Positions 26,789-35,282 of a DNA stretch of 64,000 nucleotides are shown in pieces; position 1 is the first letter of the stretch, and each line of letters opens with the position of its first letter. This stretch comes from JAHDCJ01 sp039028895 (lineage in GTDB: Bacteria > Bacteroidota > Bacteroidia > Chitinophagales > Saprospiraceae). Under the pieces are notes generated by a model. It made no database searches. It was not told the origin of the DNA and saw only the letters and a program-made list of their open reading frames with translations. Location: NCBI GenBank assembly GCA_039028895.1, contig JBCCHF010000004.1, positions 62,001 to 126,000 of the forward strand, given 5' to 3'. The translations under genes were made by a program, and so were the position numbers.

Positions 26789-27529
26789 CTACTTCTTTCT
26801 CGGTGGTTTAAACGCGATATCGACGGTTGCTGAACCACGCTGTACAACGACTGTCTTGGTTACTTTAGGTAGCTTTTCATGCCATGCTTCAATTTCGTAA
26901 GTGCCGTCTGGCAGGTTAGGAATCCTGAAATGGCCGGTTTCATCTGTAACCGCAAAATAAGGGTGCGTCATTACTGCTACATAACCGGTCATCCATGGAT
27001 GAACATCACATTTTACCTTGAAAACAGGTTCAGGCTTATTGAAAGTCACTTCCTTCTCCTTAAGGTTTGGTGGCATACCGATATTAAACTCACGATTTAC
27101 CTTTGGCAGACCATGTACATTGTGCAAAATACCATCTGAGTTTTTAAAGTTCAACGGTTGTCCCACTTGTACACCTACTACACGAGGGGTGTACAGGCAA
27201 CCAGTTATCGTCATGTCAACAGGCGTGGTCGGTACTGGTTGACGAGTCTGTGGTGCGTTTTTAATATGTATAAAAACATTGGCCAGTGCATTCCCATCAC
27301 CTAATACCAGGGATTGATTCTGTACATCGCCATCATGTAAAGCAGAACATGCTTTATTCATTTGTATCGGATTCAACTTAGGTACACTTCCATCGTAGGT
27401 GATCTTTCCGGAAATTGAACCAAGTTCTGCGTCAGGAGCAACTGTAGGGGTGGTTTTCATTGAAATAAACAAGATCATTCCTCCCAGTAATAAAGCAGGA
27501 AGAAAGAATTTAAGTGTTGGTTGCTTCAT
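26789..27529 (-). CDS. Cupredoxin-like protein with carboxypeptidase-regulatory domain
   Basis: 246 aa with an N-terminal membrane anchor (residues 8-24), so periplasm-facing. Begins with a GKITYDG strand, then a cupredoxin-like domain holding a candidate type 1 copper site: His136/His139 (LHNVHG) and Cys174-x2-His177-x2-Met180 (KCDVHPWM), the spacing expected for blue copper proteins. Residues 190-240 are a carboxypeptidase-regulatory-like (transthyretin-like) beta domain with DETGHFRIPNLPDGTYE. Similar proteins are annotated as methylamine-utilisation or plastocyanin-like. Own terminator at 26726-26764. Redox role inferred. Confidence 0.75.
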   Translation of the reverse strand: MKQPTLKFFLPALLLGGMILFISMKTTPTVAPDAELGSISGKITYDGSVPKLNPIQMNKACSALHDGDVQNQSLVLGDGNALANVFIHIKNAPQTRQPVPTTPVDMTITGCLYTPRVVGVQVGQPLNFKNSDGILHNVHGLPKVNREFNIGMPPNLKEKEVTFNKPEPVFKVKCDVHPWMTGYVAVMTHPYFAVTDETGHFRIPNLPDGTYEIEAWHEKLPKVTKTVVVQRGSATVDIAFKPPRKK

Positions 27530-27640
27530 TTGATATGAGCTTTTGAGGTTAATAAATTACTTGAACAAAAACAGAAATTCGTTTCAAGCATTTAATAGAT
27601 TGACAGCCTAGTTATTTCAATTACCAGGCCAAAATATCAT

Positions 27641-28357
27641 CTAGAAGAAATAACCTACCGACAGGGTGATATAGTGGAGCTTAACGGTTTCATCAAATGC
27701 CCTGATGCCTACATTTTCAATTATTTCAGTCAAGGCAAAATTGAACGTTCCTTTTACGAATGCCCCTCCAGCTAATACTCCAAGTCCGGCTTGTCCGCTA
27801 GCTGTAAACACATTCACGTTTTCCTTTGAAGTATCATCCATTTGGTCGATTTGTAACACATCGTTGCCATTTCCATCCTGTACTACACTCATGGTGTCAA
27901 ACTTGTTGCGGTAGGAGAAGTTGATCTCCGGAATAATTCCCAGTGTACCGAAAATCGATACCTTGCTGATCGTTGAGCCCGGGCGCACCCTGAAAGTAAT
28001 TGGCACAGCCAGAGTGGTCAGGTTTTGATTAGAGGAAAGGGTGATAAGTTCCTGGGGATTCAAAAGATTAGGCACTTCTGTCGTCCTTTTGAATCCACGT
28101 GTTGAGATGATTAGGCCTGATTGCACACCAAGGTGCGGTGTAAATCCATAATCGACCACAGCGCCTCCCTCAATGCCAACACCACCTGAAACCTCGTCAT
28201 TCGGATCATTCGGTACTATTTCAACATTGGGTAACGTCAGGTTTGGACCAATGAATGCCCCGAAATTCAACCCTTCCAATGTAACGCCCTGCGCATTAAC
28301 ATTATGCATAGAAAAGGTCAATATCAATAAGGAAAAACAAAAAAGCAGTTTATTCAT
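27641..28357 (-). CDS. Outer membrane beta-barrel protein (PorT-like family)
   Basis: 238 aa. Signal peptide 1-22 (ending NVNAQ), then alternating amphipathic strands typical of an eight-stranded barrel: GLNFGAFIGPNLTLP, VDYGFTPHLGVQSGLII, VPITFRVRPG, with a C-terminal ITLSVGYFF ending in Phe as outer-membrane proteins do. It fits the PorT/OmpW-like class; no transport or secretion role can be assigned. It lies 69 bp upstream (in sequence) of the AraC regulator's end, same strand. Confidence 0.75.
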   Translation of the reverse strand: MNKLLFCFSLLILTFSMHNVNAQGVTLEGLNFGAFIGPNLTLPNVEIVPNDPNDEVSGGVGIEGGAVVDYGFTPHLGVQSGLIISTRGFKRTTEVPNLLNPQELITLSSNQNLTTLAVPITFRVRPGSTISKVSIFGTLGIIPEINFSYRNKFDTMSVVQDGNGNDVLQIDQMDDTSKENVNVFTASGQAGLGVLAGGAFVKGTFNFALTEIIENVGIRAFDETVKLHYITLSVGYFF

Positions 28358-28426
28358 ATTTATGTATTTAGGTAATTTATTTCCAAGTTATAAAATTCAA
28401 AAGGTATTTTCGTTTGTTTTCGAAGA

Positions 28427-29287
28427 CTAGGTATGCCCTGTTGCACTTTTCCTGAAATCGCGTGGACTTTGATCTGTTATTAGCCTGAATTGTTTATTGA
28501 AGTGAGACAAATTGTTAAACCCGCTTTCGAAAGCAGTTTCAGCAATAGTCAACTCTCCTTTCAATAACAGCTGGCATGCATGGGCAATTCTGAATTCATT
28601 AACAAAACGTGTGAAGGTCAGATTGGTCAGCTTCTTAAAATATCTGCAAAAAGCCGGAACTGTCATATTAACCAGCCCGGCAACATCGTCCAGCGCCAAA
28701 GGCCTCGTAAAGTTCTCCTGAACATAACGGTAAATAACATCCATTCGTCTTTGTTCGTGTGGTTTTATCTTGACCGTCAACCCACTTGCATTCAAAATTT
28801 TATACTCGCTGGTACTCGCGAGTACATTCAGTATTTCCAATAATTTTATCAATCTGTCAAACCCTTCACTGTTTACCATTTCAATGATAAGATCGGCAAC
28901 TTCGGCTTTGGTTTGCCCAAAAAAGGAAATGCCAGATTGAGACCTTCTTAGTAATTGCTTGATATGCCACATTTCGGGTTGGGAGAGAAATTGATTACCC
29001 AGAAAATCCTTTTTTAACTGAATAAAAACTTCAAAATGTTCTTCCGAAATCTCATTGGTAAACCCAAAATGAGGTAAGTCCGGCCCAAGGAAGATCAGAT
29101 CCCCGTCTTCATAATAGGAAATATGATCACCGATATGCCTTTTACCTTTTCCGTTTGAAATATATACAATTTCATATTCGGGATGATATTGCCAATTGGG
29201 CGTTCCACAAATACCATGTTCAACAAACTTTTTGATGGAAAACGAACTGCCTGAAGCCGGTTCAATTTTCTCAAAAACAGGTTTCAT
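28427..29287 (-). CDS. AraC-family transcriptional regulator
   Basis: 286 aa. N-terminal cupin sensor domain (about 20-105: YHPEYEIVYISNGKGKRHIGD, GDLIFLGPDLPHFG) and a C-terminal AraC DNA-binding domain (about 185-283) with two helix-turn-helices (LALDDVAGLVNMTVPAFCRYF and ELTIAETAFESGFNNLSHF, then F-R-x-x-x-D-Q-S-P-R-D-F-R). Cupin-type AraC regulators usually bind sugars or related small molecules. It probably acts on the beta-barrel gene just downstream or on the divergent secreted protein gene. Confidence 0.9.
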   Translation of the reverse strand: MKPVFEKIEPASGSSFSIKKFVEHGICGTPNWQYHPEYEIVYISNGKGKRHIGDHISYYEDGDLIFLGPDLPHFGFTNEISEEHFEVFIQLKKDFLGNQFLSQPEMWHIKQLLRRSQSGISFFGQTKAEVADLIIEMVNSEGFDRLIKLLEILNVLASTSEYKILNASGLTVKIKPHEQRRMDVIYRYVQENFTRPLALDDVAGLVNMTVPAFCRYFKKLTNLTFTRFVNEFRIAHACQLLLKGELTIAETAFESGFNNLSHFNKQFRLITDQSPRDFRKSATGHT

Positions 29288-29311
29288 AGAATGAAATTCT
29301 TAATTTTAATA

Positions 29312-29339
29312 CAAAATTAACCCCTCATTAACAAAACTA
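29312..29339 (-). promoter_or_regulatory. Candidate -7 elements for the AraC regulator gene
   Basis: Two minus-strand matches to TAnnTTTG, TAATTTTG (29312-29319) and TAGTTTTG (29332-29339), lie 25 and 45 bp before the start. Either or both could be used. Confidence 0.3.
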
Positions 29340-29486
29340 TAACAGGAAGGTCAATATAGCATCTAAATTTACTAAAATTGTGGTAGTAAAACAATCACAC
29401 TCCTAATACATTTGGTGTAGCAATCTCACTAATTCTCTCACAAGTCACATTAAGAATTAATCACTAACACACCTAAAAAAAGAATT

Positions 29487-30110
29487 ATGAAATTGTGGAA
29501 AAATGCCCTTCTGGCATTCCTCGTGACAGGATTTGCTCATGCTACAGCGATTGCTTACTCTTCAACAAATGCAGAACCTAATCCGGCTTCGGTTAAACTT
29601 CTAGAAGCTGAACAAAAAAACTCATTTCGCCTTTTCTTCAACCCCATTCAGCAAGAGAAAACGACCTTGATGCTCAAAGATCTTAAAGGTATCGTGTTAT
29701 GGGAAGCAAGTTTGAATGAAGCAGAATCATTTGCAAAATTGGTCAACATGCGCAACCTTCCAGATGGTCAATATGCGGTTCATGTTGCCGGAGAATCAGG
29801 AGAATTAATTCAACCTGTAACACTCGAAGACAATGAAGTCGAATTCAATCCTACGGAACAGGTTTATTACAAGTATCCTGTATTTGTTAAAAATGGTGAT
29901 ATGGTTGCCGTTGAATTGCTGACAAAGGATAAAATGAAAGTCAAAGTATCGCTCACTGATGTAAAAGGGAATGTGCTTTATGATGACAGGGTGAATGTTT
30001 CAAGCAAGCTCGTTCAAAAACTGGACATCAATAAACTCAAGGTCGGCACATATATGGTTTATGTTGAAACGCCCTACCGCACCTTCTCAGAACAAATAGA
30101 TGTAGAATAA
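29487..30110 (+). CDS. Secreted protein with two T9SS-domain-like beta repeats
   Basis: 207 aa. Signal peptide 1-24 (..GFAHATAIA), then two beta-sandwich units of about 80 residues (40-120 and 125-207), each with the strand pattern of T9SS type A sorting domains (LKDLKGIVLWEASLN and LTDVKGNVLYDDRVN; LPDGQYAVHV and LKVGTYMVYV). The second ends TPYRTFSEQIDVE, close to the K-x-(I/V)-x-V ends of sorting domains, but there is no YPNP motif. No cargo domain is present, so it is a stand-alone two-domain protein. Function unknown. Ends at the bidirectional terminator 30136-30164. Confidence 0.7.
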   Translation: MKLWKNALLAFLVTGFAHATAIAYSSTNAEPNPASVKLLEAEQKNSFRLFFNPIQQEKTTLMLKDLKGIVLWEASLNEAESFAKLVNMRNLPDGQYAVHVAGESGELIQPVTLEDNEVEFNPTEQVYYKYPVFVKNGDMVAVELLTKDKMKVKVSLTDVKGNVLYDDRVNVSSKLVQKLDINKLKVGTYMVYVETPYRTFSEQIDVE

Positions 30111-30135
30111 AGATTCAAAACCTTTCAGTTAAACG

Positions 30136-30167
30136 GAGGCTGTTCATGTTGGGTGAACAGCCTCTTT
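30136..30167. terminator. Bidirectional terminator between convergent genes
   Basis: Perfect 11-bp stem GAGGCTGTTCA (30136-30146) and TGAACAGCCTC (30154-30164), 7-nt loop, short T run. It overlaps the stop codon of the minus-strand gene at 30144. Confidence 0.8.
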
Positions 30168-30842
30168 ATCTTTATAGAAAAATGCCGTCAAGGTTAATCC
30201 CAGGAACATCAGTCCTATCCCCAGGGCAAAAAACTCGTTCATAAGACCAGGACGAAACAGGGCGATAAACCCAAGAATAGGTACAGCAAAAGCAATTGTC
30301 GAAAGTATTTTCATCCATCGGGCACCTTTCACAAGCCATAACCCGAATACATGCATTATCAGGGCAAGAGCACCCCATTTCAGCCAGGTAAACCACTTTA
30401 ACAGGAGAACAGGTGTTGCCAGGGAATCTTCGTCTATCCGACTTGATATATTTAGCAATTGAAGTGTTTCAAGGATATCACCAGCCAACGCCACCAAAGC
30501 CAATGGTAGTATATAAAAAAATGGTTTCCTTCCGGAATGCTTAAACAGCAACCATCCCAAAAAGAAAAGAAAGCCATTATAAATTACCATGAAAATGAAA
30601 TCAAGACGATTGCCATGATCCATTTTTGATCTGAATAATTGCAATTCCTCTGCTGTGTCGAAACTGAATAAAGCTTTTACTTCATCAACATTTTCAACAA
30701 ACTCAAAGGCTAGAACAGGATTGGTAAACCCCGGTTGCATCTCTCCTGCGAATGTTGGAAAAACGCTATTCAGATAGAAACTGAAGGCTATGGTAGCAAT
30801 ACCAAGCCAACCAGCATGCAGCAATGGTCTGCGGCTATTCAC
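30144..30842 (-). CDS. Integral membrane protein of unknown function
   Basis: 232 aa with about six hydrophobic helices (12-32, 80-100, 107-125, 143-168, 175-195, 198-222). After the first helix there is a 60-residue extracytoplasmic loop. Not recognised as a family. Starts at GTG, sharing one base with the TAG stop of the EGF lipoprotein gene, so translationally coupled to it. Confidence 0.6.
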   Translation of the reverse strand: MNSRRPLLHAGWLGIATIAFSFYLNSVFPTFAGEMQPGFTNPVLAFEFVENVDEVKALFSFDTAEELQLFRSKMDHGNRLDFIFMVIYNGFLFFLGWLLFKHSGRKPFFYILPLALVALAGDILETLQLLNISSRIDEDSLATPVLLLKWFTWLKWGALALIMHVFGLWLVKGARWMKILSTIAFAVPILGFIALFRPGLMNEFFALGIGLMFLGLTLTAFFYKDKEAVHPT

Positions 30843-31378
30843 TAGAATTTAGTAAAAGTAGCCGTACAATTATCTGTAGTAACACCTGTACCAGGGTCGT
30901 AGGTAGCGGAGTAAGTAATGATCATGGTCGTAACCCCTCCAACAGTGCTGATAGAACCACTTCCCTCGAAGGTAGTTGTACATGTGGTCATATTAAAATC
31001 GATGGCGCCGCCAGTTGAAACTGTGGCCTCGACAAAATAATCGATATCGTTACCCATACCATCCAGGCAACCATAATTCCCAAGGTTTTGAATCAACACC
31101 TTGTCTATATCGGAAGCACCGGTAATTTCTGAATTATACGGACCAAAAAGACTTCCTGCGCAATCTTCTTCAACCTCGTAATCTCCCAGAAATTCGACCC
31201 TGATAACGGTATTGCAATCTGTTCCCTCATATCCGGGATCACATAGGCAAGTCCCCTCAAAACAGGCTCCATTAACACCACAATCCACATCCTGACAGGC
31301 ATCAGTTTCACATCCCTGAAGAAATAACATACAAGCAAAAAATACGACTGAAAAAGTACGGGTTAGCAATTGTTTCAT
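30842..31378 (-). CDS. EGF-like lipoprotein
   Basis: 178 aa. A lipoprotein signal with lipobox LQGC (lipidated Cys23) places it in the outer or inner membrane. Residues 27-55 form an EGF-like module with six Cys (ACQDVDCGVNGACFEGTCLC and GYEGTDC). The rest is a beta-rich domain with three further Cys, resembling a lipocalin-like small barrel. Ligand unknown. Followed directly by the membrane protein gene. Confidence 0.7.
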   Translation of the reverse strand: MKQLLTRTFSVVFFACMLFLQGCETDACQDVDCGVNGACFEGTCLCDPGYEGTDCNTVIRVEFLGDYEVEEDCAGSLFGPYNSEITGASDIDKVLIQNLGNYGCLDGMGNDIDYFVEATVSTGGAIDFNMTTCTTTFEGSGSISTVGGVTTMIITYSATYDPGTGVTTDNCTATFTKF

Positions 31379-31412
31379 TGATTTATGATTTTAGGCCGGA
31401 AAAAATTAAATG

Positions 31413-31447
31413 CAAATGTAATAAGGTCTTATTAGCATAACGCAAAA
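31413..31447 (-). promoter_or_regulatory. Candidate promoter for the EGF lipoprotein operon
   Basis: On the minus strand a -33 TTTTG (31443-31447) and a -7 TACATTTG (31413-31420), 22 bp apart, 35 bp before the start. This is one of the better matches to the Bacteroidota promoter in the window. Confidence 0.45.
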
Positions 31448-31574
31448 ATGCCAAAAATTATGCCATAGACTTTAGATTAATGATAAGAGAATGACCTGGA
31501 AAAAGGATTTTCACACAGGTCCTCTAAGCGAGATCCTGCCAAAACAAGGTAGTTTAAATGTTGATAAGACTTAA

Positions 31575-32066
31575 TTAAAACAAGCTGATCTGCTTTCCAA
31601 AGACCATAGGGTTTTCAAGCATCAGCAAATCTCTTTTTTGCTCTAGGCCACCAAAATAGCCAGTCAGGTCGCCATCCGTCCCAATAACTCGATGGCATGG
31701 GCCAATGATCGCAATGGGGTTTTGCTTACATGCAGCACCAACTGCTCTCACCGCATTTCGATCACCAACAGAAAGTGCAAGACTGAGATAAGTAGACGTT
31801 GTGCCATAAGGAATCTTGACCATTTCTTTCCATACCTTAATCTGGAATTCTGTACCTCGCCAGATGGTTTTCACTGAAAACTTTTTGCGCTTTCCAGAAA
31901 AATATTCTTCCAGTTGCTCGAGGCAATCATTAAGACATTCGGGAATATCACGGTCTCTTTCTGATTCGGACACGTTTTTTACGTAGCTAATTTCCATTAT
32001 CCCAGACTTACTGCCGCTGATCTTCAGCATTCCTACAGGAGAATCAAAATAGGTGTAATGGATCAT
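31575..32066 (-). CDS. ogt: Methylated-DNA--protein-cysteine methyltransferase
   Basis: 163 aa. Repairs O6-alkylguanine by moving the alkyl group to its own Cys124 in IIGPCHRVIG, the family's invariant active site. The helix-turn-helix with the arginine finger (NAVRAVGAACKQNP) and the downstream TGYFGGLEQKRDLL are intact. The N-terminal domain (1-70) is short, as in Ogt-type enzymes. Suicide enzyme, cytoplasmic. It sits 22 bp after ybaB. Confidence 0.93.
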   Translation of the reverse strand: MIHYTYFDSPVGMLKISGSKSGIMEISYVKNVSESERDRDIPECLNDCLEQLEEYFSGKRKKFSVKTIWRGTEFQIKVWKEMVKIPYGTTSTYLSLALSVGDRNAVRAVGAACKQNPIAIIGPCHRVIGTDGDLTGYFGGLEQKRDLLMLENPMVFGKQISLF

Positions 32067-32088
32067 GGTAATTATTTCTGATTTTGAG

Positions 32089-32391
32089 TTACCCCATTAG
32101 TCCGCCAAGGTCCATCCCTGGGGGTAAAAGGTCTGACATCATTGATTGAGTCGCTTCTGCTGCTTTCTCATCTGCTTTTTGCATTACCCGGTTAAAGGCT
32201 ACAAGCAGCAGGTCTTCCAACTCTTCATGGTCACCACCTTCCAGGAAGGAAGGATCGATACGCACATTCATAATCTTTTTTGCAGCATTGGCGGTAATTT
32301 TCACTTTGCCGTCAGCTACTTCTTCCTCCACAATAAACTCTTCAAGCTTTGACTGCAGGTTTTTCTGAATTTCTTCAATATTTCCGAACAT
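32089..32391 (-). CDS. ybaB: YbaB/EbfC nucleoid-associated protein
   Basis: 100 aa, usual size. The tweezer-like dimer fold is shown by the N-terminal amphipathic helix (MFGNIEEIQKNLQSKLE), the strand-turn GKVKITANAAKKIMNVRIDP, and a C-terminal helix with the PPGMDLGGLMG tail. Binds DNA without strong specificity. The usual partners dnaX and recR are not beside it here. Confidence 0.9.
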   Translation of the reverse strand: MFGNIEEIQKNLQSKLEEFIVEEEVADGKVKITANAAKKIMNVRIDPSFLEGGDHEELEDLLLVAFNRVMQKADEKAAEATQSMMSDLLPPGMDLGGLMG

Positions 32392-32446
32392 CGTTTTTCG
32401 TTTCTAGTCTTTAGTTTGTTTTAATCAAGAAATGATCCAAAATCAT

Positions 32447-32968
32447 TTATTTAGGTGGTTCCATTACCGTACCGCATTCATCACAGGTTCTCAATTCTTC
32501 AGAATTCATAAAATTATTCATAACCGGCGGTAATTGATTGACGATGTCTTTCATTTCAAACGAAGCTTCATGCAATTTATGATTACAATTTTCACAAAAC
32601 CACATCAACTTATCTACTTCGTCAGGGTTGCGGTAACGCTCAATCACAAGCCCAACGGTATTAGCTGGTCGTTGAGGTGAATGCGGAATTCTTCCTGGTA
32701 AAAGGAACATATCCCCTTCTTTGATAAGAATATCTTCAGGAGTCCCATCTTCATTGATGATCTTTAAAGTAATATCGCCTTCAATTTGGTAAAATAGTTC
32801 TTCTCCATCTTCATAATGATAGTCTTTCCGACCATTTGGCCCTCCAACGATCATTACGATATAATCTTCGTTTTCAAGGTAGACCTGCTTATTACCAATT
32901 GGCGGCTTGAGCAGGTGCCTGTTATCTTCGATCCACTGTTGTAGGTTAAATGGTTTGGCTATTGACAT
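32447..32968 (-). CDS. nbaC: 3-hydroxyanthranilate 3,4-dioxygenase
   Basis: 173 aa from the ATG at 32968; a TTG at 32995 adds nine unlikely residues. Opens the ring of 3-hydroxyanthranilate to 2-amino-3-carboxymuconate semialdehyde in tryptophan breakdown through kynurenine. Cupin fold with the Fe(II) ligands His/Glu/His in KDYHYEDGEELFYQ and PGRIPHSPQRP, and a C-terminal rubredoxin-like CENC...CDEC iron site typical of bacterial enzymes. Cytoplasmic. The matching semialdehyde dehydrogenase is encoded 2.3 kb away. Confidence 0.92.
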   Translation of the reverse strand: MSIAKPFNLQQWIEDNRHLLKPPIGNKQVYLENEDYIVMIVGGPNGRKDYHYEDGEELFYQIEGDITLKIINEDGTPEDILIKEGDMFLLPGRIPHSPQRPANTVGLVIERYRNPDEVDKLMWFCENCNHKLHEASFEMKDIVNQLPPVMNNFMNSEELRTCDECGTVMEPPK

Positions 32969-33057
32969 CTTGTTTTCTTTAGTTTTATAAGACAATAAAC
33001 TACCCGAAAATTAGGCATTTCTGGGCATGTTCGCAAATCATCCAGTCTTCGACTACG

Positions 33058-34422
33058 TTAGCCTACCAAACCTGCCAAAGACGCCAGATAGAGCAAGCCG
33101 AAGCCGATTAAAAATACCATTCCTGCGAAACTCAACCAGCGTAGCCGCTTACCAGGTCGCAATGCTTCAGGCATATGTTGACTCGTCACCAGCCTGTAGT
33201 TAAATATGGCAAAGAACGGTGCCGTGAGGAAAGAAAGGATTGTGGCTATTTTAACCATCACTCCCATCGAAGAGACCAGGGTTCCGAGGATGACAATCGT
33301 ACCGACCACAAGGATGGCCATCCAAAACCAGTAATACTTTCTGGGTACAGTCATAAATTCATGGGCGGTAGTCTCTCCAGTGCGATCATCGAACTCCATG
33401 GGTGTATCCAGGCTTTCCGGACTATCCGGGTCAACTGAGGGTTGTTGAAAAACTGCAGTAGCAGCCGCCATAGTCCTTGGCAGGGCATCAAGACAGGTAA
33501 GTGTTGTGCTGAACATTGTGGTAAATGCTGCCAGTCCGATAATCATTTTGGCTCCTTCTCCAAGACTTGACGTGTAGAGAGTAATGAGTTGCCCGGCAAA
33601 AATACCCCCTTGCGGGGAAAACTTCTCACCGGTACCAAACATGACAATTGCACCTAACAACAGGAAGCTTAACGCTAGGCAAAATGTACCCCAATACCCC
33701 ACATTAAAATCGAATAATGCTTTCTTCGAAGTAAACTGCTCCTTAGTCGTTTTATCTTTTTCAATAGCCCACAGCGAATGCCACACCGACAAATCGATCG
33801 GTGCCGGAAGCCATCCCATCAAGGCGATTAAGAAAGCCAGGCCAGCACCTTCCAGTGGAAAAGTCTGGGCGAGACTCACATCAGCGTGAAAGCCCTTGCC
33901 GAAAGCAAAAAACAAGGCCAATAGTGTTGAAATCGTCAAAATTACGATGACCGCCTTCATTGTTTTATCGAGTACCGAATACCTACCTACTGTTAGGATA
34001 AGCACGCAGACACCAAGTAAAATAGCCACCCAGATTATTGCATTCCCAGTTAACCCGAAAAGCTTGGTTGCCAGTCCGGCAGTTACTATAGTAACCGCTG
34101 ACTGCACAGTAAACATGGTGCCAATGGTCATAACGATAAACAATACCAGCACCCAGTTCCCCAACTTGCGATAGCCCTGGATCAGGCTTTCACCTGTTGC
34201 AGAAGCATACCGTGGTCCAAATTCAAAAAATGGGTACTTGAAGATATGCGCCAGGATGACAGCCCACAACAAAGCAAGGCCATATTCAGCTCCCGCTTTG
34301 GTCGATTGTACCAGGTGAGAAACGCCAATGGCAGCTCCTGCAAATAACAGTCCGGGACCAAGCATTTTTATCCGGTTTATCCAATCGCTTTTTGTATCTT
34401 GAACGGCATCAATTTCAGACAT
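33058..34422 (-). CDS. Nramp-family transporter lacking metal-site motifs
   Basis: 454 aa with about eleven membrane helices. The start GPGLLFAGAAIGVSHLVQS aligns with Nramp helix 1, but the metal-binding D-P-G-N is G33-V-S-H, and the helix 6 M-P-H motif is replaced by GWLPAP. So it is in the Nramp superfamily but probably does not move Mn/Fe by the classical mechanism. A poorly conserved loop (320-350) carries Asp/Glu. It is divergent from the SDR/ALDH pair across a 44-bp gap with a palindrome, so it may import a substrate of that pathway. Function unproven. Confidence 0.75.
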   Translation of the reverse strand: MSEIDAVQDTKSDWINRIKMLGPGLLFAGAAIGVSHLVQSTKAGAEYGLALLWAVILAHIFKYPFFEFGPRYASATGESLIQGYRKLGNWVLVLFIVMTIGTMFTVQSAVTIVTAGLATKLFGLTGNAIIWVAILLGVCVLILTVGRYSVLDKTMKAVIVILTISTLLALFFAFGKGFHADVSLAQTFPLEGAGLAFLIALMGWLPAPIDLSVWHSLWAIEKDKTTKEQFTSKKALFDFNVGYWGTFCLALSFLLLGAIVMFGTGEKFSPQGGIFAGQLITLYTSSLGEGAKMIIGLAAFTTMFSTTLTCLDALPRTMAAATAVFQQPSVDPDSPESLDTPMEFDDRTGETTAHEFMTVPRKYYWFWMAILVVGTIVILGTLVSSMGVMVKIATILSFLTAPFFAIFNYRLVTSQHMPEALRPGKRLRWLSFAGMVFLIGFGLLYLASLAGLVG

Positions 34423-34431
34423 GTTTCTGGA

Positions 34432-34446
34432 TTTGGTTTAACCAAA
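34432..34446. promoter_or_regulatory. 15-bp inverted repeat in the divergent promoter region
   Basis: TTTGGTT-T-AACCAAA, perfect 7-bp arms, centred in the 44-bp gap between the transporter and the SDR gene. Its size and position suit a shared operator. No regulator gene is nearby. Confidence 0.45.
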
Positions 34447-34466
34447 AATAAGAGTTTGTTCGAGAT

Positions 34467-35252
34467 ATGGATCTTAACCTTGCCGGAAAAAATGCTTTGG
34501 TTTGTGGCAGCAGCCAGGGTATAGGAAAAGCTGCCGCCGTTGAACTTTCCCTTTTGGGGTGTTCTGTTACACTTGTTTCAAGGAACGGTGACCGACTGAA
34601 TATGGCGCTTAATGACCTTGATACCACATTGGGGCAAACCCATGATTATCTCATTGCTGATATTGGTGATGTGCTTAGACTCAAGCGTGAAGTGGAAGCC
34701 GAACTGGAAGATAAGTCATTTCATATTTTGGTCAATAATACCGGAGGCCCGCCAGCCGGAAGATTAATTGATGCCGGACCAAAAGCCTTCCTTGAAGCGT
34801 TCAATGCCCATCTTATTGCGAGCCATATGCTGGTCCAATTGCTTGTTCCGGGAATGGTGGAAGACAATTATGGAAGAATTATCAATATCACTTCAACCAC
34901 AATAAAAGAACCAGTGCCAAATCTCGGCTTGTCTAATTCGATCAGGGCCGCAGTTGCCAATTGGGCAAAAACCCTTGCCGGTGAACTCGGACACCTGGGA
35001 ATAACTATAAATAACGTGCTGCCCGGTTCTACCAACACCGAACGCCACCGCTCGCTAATGGCTTACAACGCTGACAAGTCAGGAAAAAGCCTATCCGATG
35101 TTAAAGAGACCATGACTTCAACAATACCATTAAGGCGCTTTGCTGACCCTCTCGAAGTAGGGGCAGCAGTTGCTTTCCTCGCTTCTCCCGCGGCTGGATA
35201 TATTACCGGCATCAACCTACCCGTAGATGGCGGCCGAACAAAATCCTTATGA
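34467..35252 (+). CDS. SDR-superfamily protein with altered active site
   Basis: 261 aa, classical SDR length. NAD(P) motif GSSQGIG (14-20) and NNTGGPP at 90 are intact and the core Ser143 is present, but the catalytic Tyr and Lys of Y-x-x-x-K are Ser156 and Arg160 (LSNSIRAAV). This N/S-x-x-R variant occurs in a known FabG-like subgroup of uncertain activity. The C-terminal GYITGINLPVDGG is normal. It is followed after 30 bp by the aldehyde dehydrogenase gene, so it probably belongs to the same catabolic operon. It may bind cofactor without classical oxidoreduction. Confidence 0.85.
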   Translation: MDLNLAGKNALVCGSSQGIGKAAAVELSLLGCSVTLVSRNGDRLNMALNDLDTTLGQTHDYLIADIGDVLRLKREVEAELEDKSFHILVNNTGGPPAGRLIDAGPKAFLEAFNAHLIASHMLVQLLVPGMVEDNYGRIINITSTTIKEPVPNLGLSNSIRAAVANWAKTLAGELGHLGITINNVLPGSTNTERHRSLMAYNADKSGKSLSDVKETMTSTIPLRRFADPLEVGAAVAFLASPAAGYITGINLPVDGGRTKSL

Positions 35253-35282
35253 CATAAATGCCAAAATCACTATTTTACAGCA

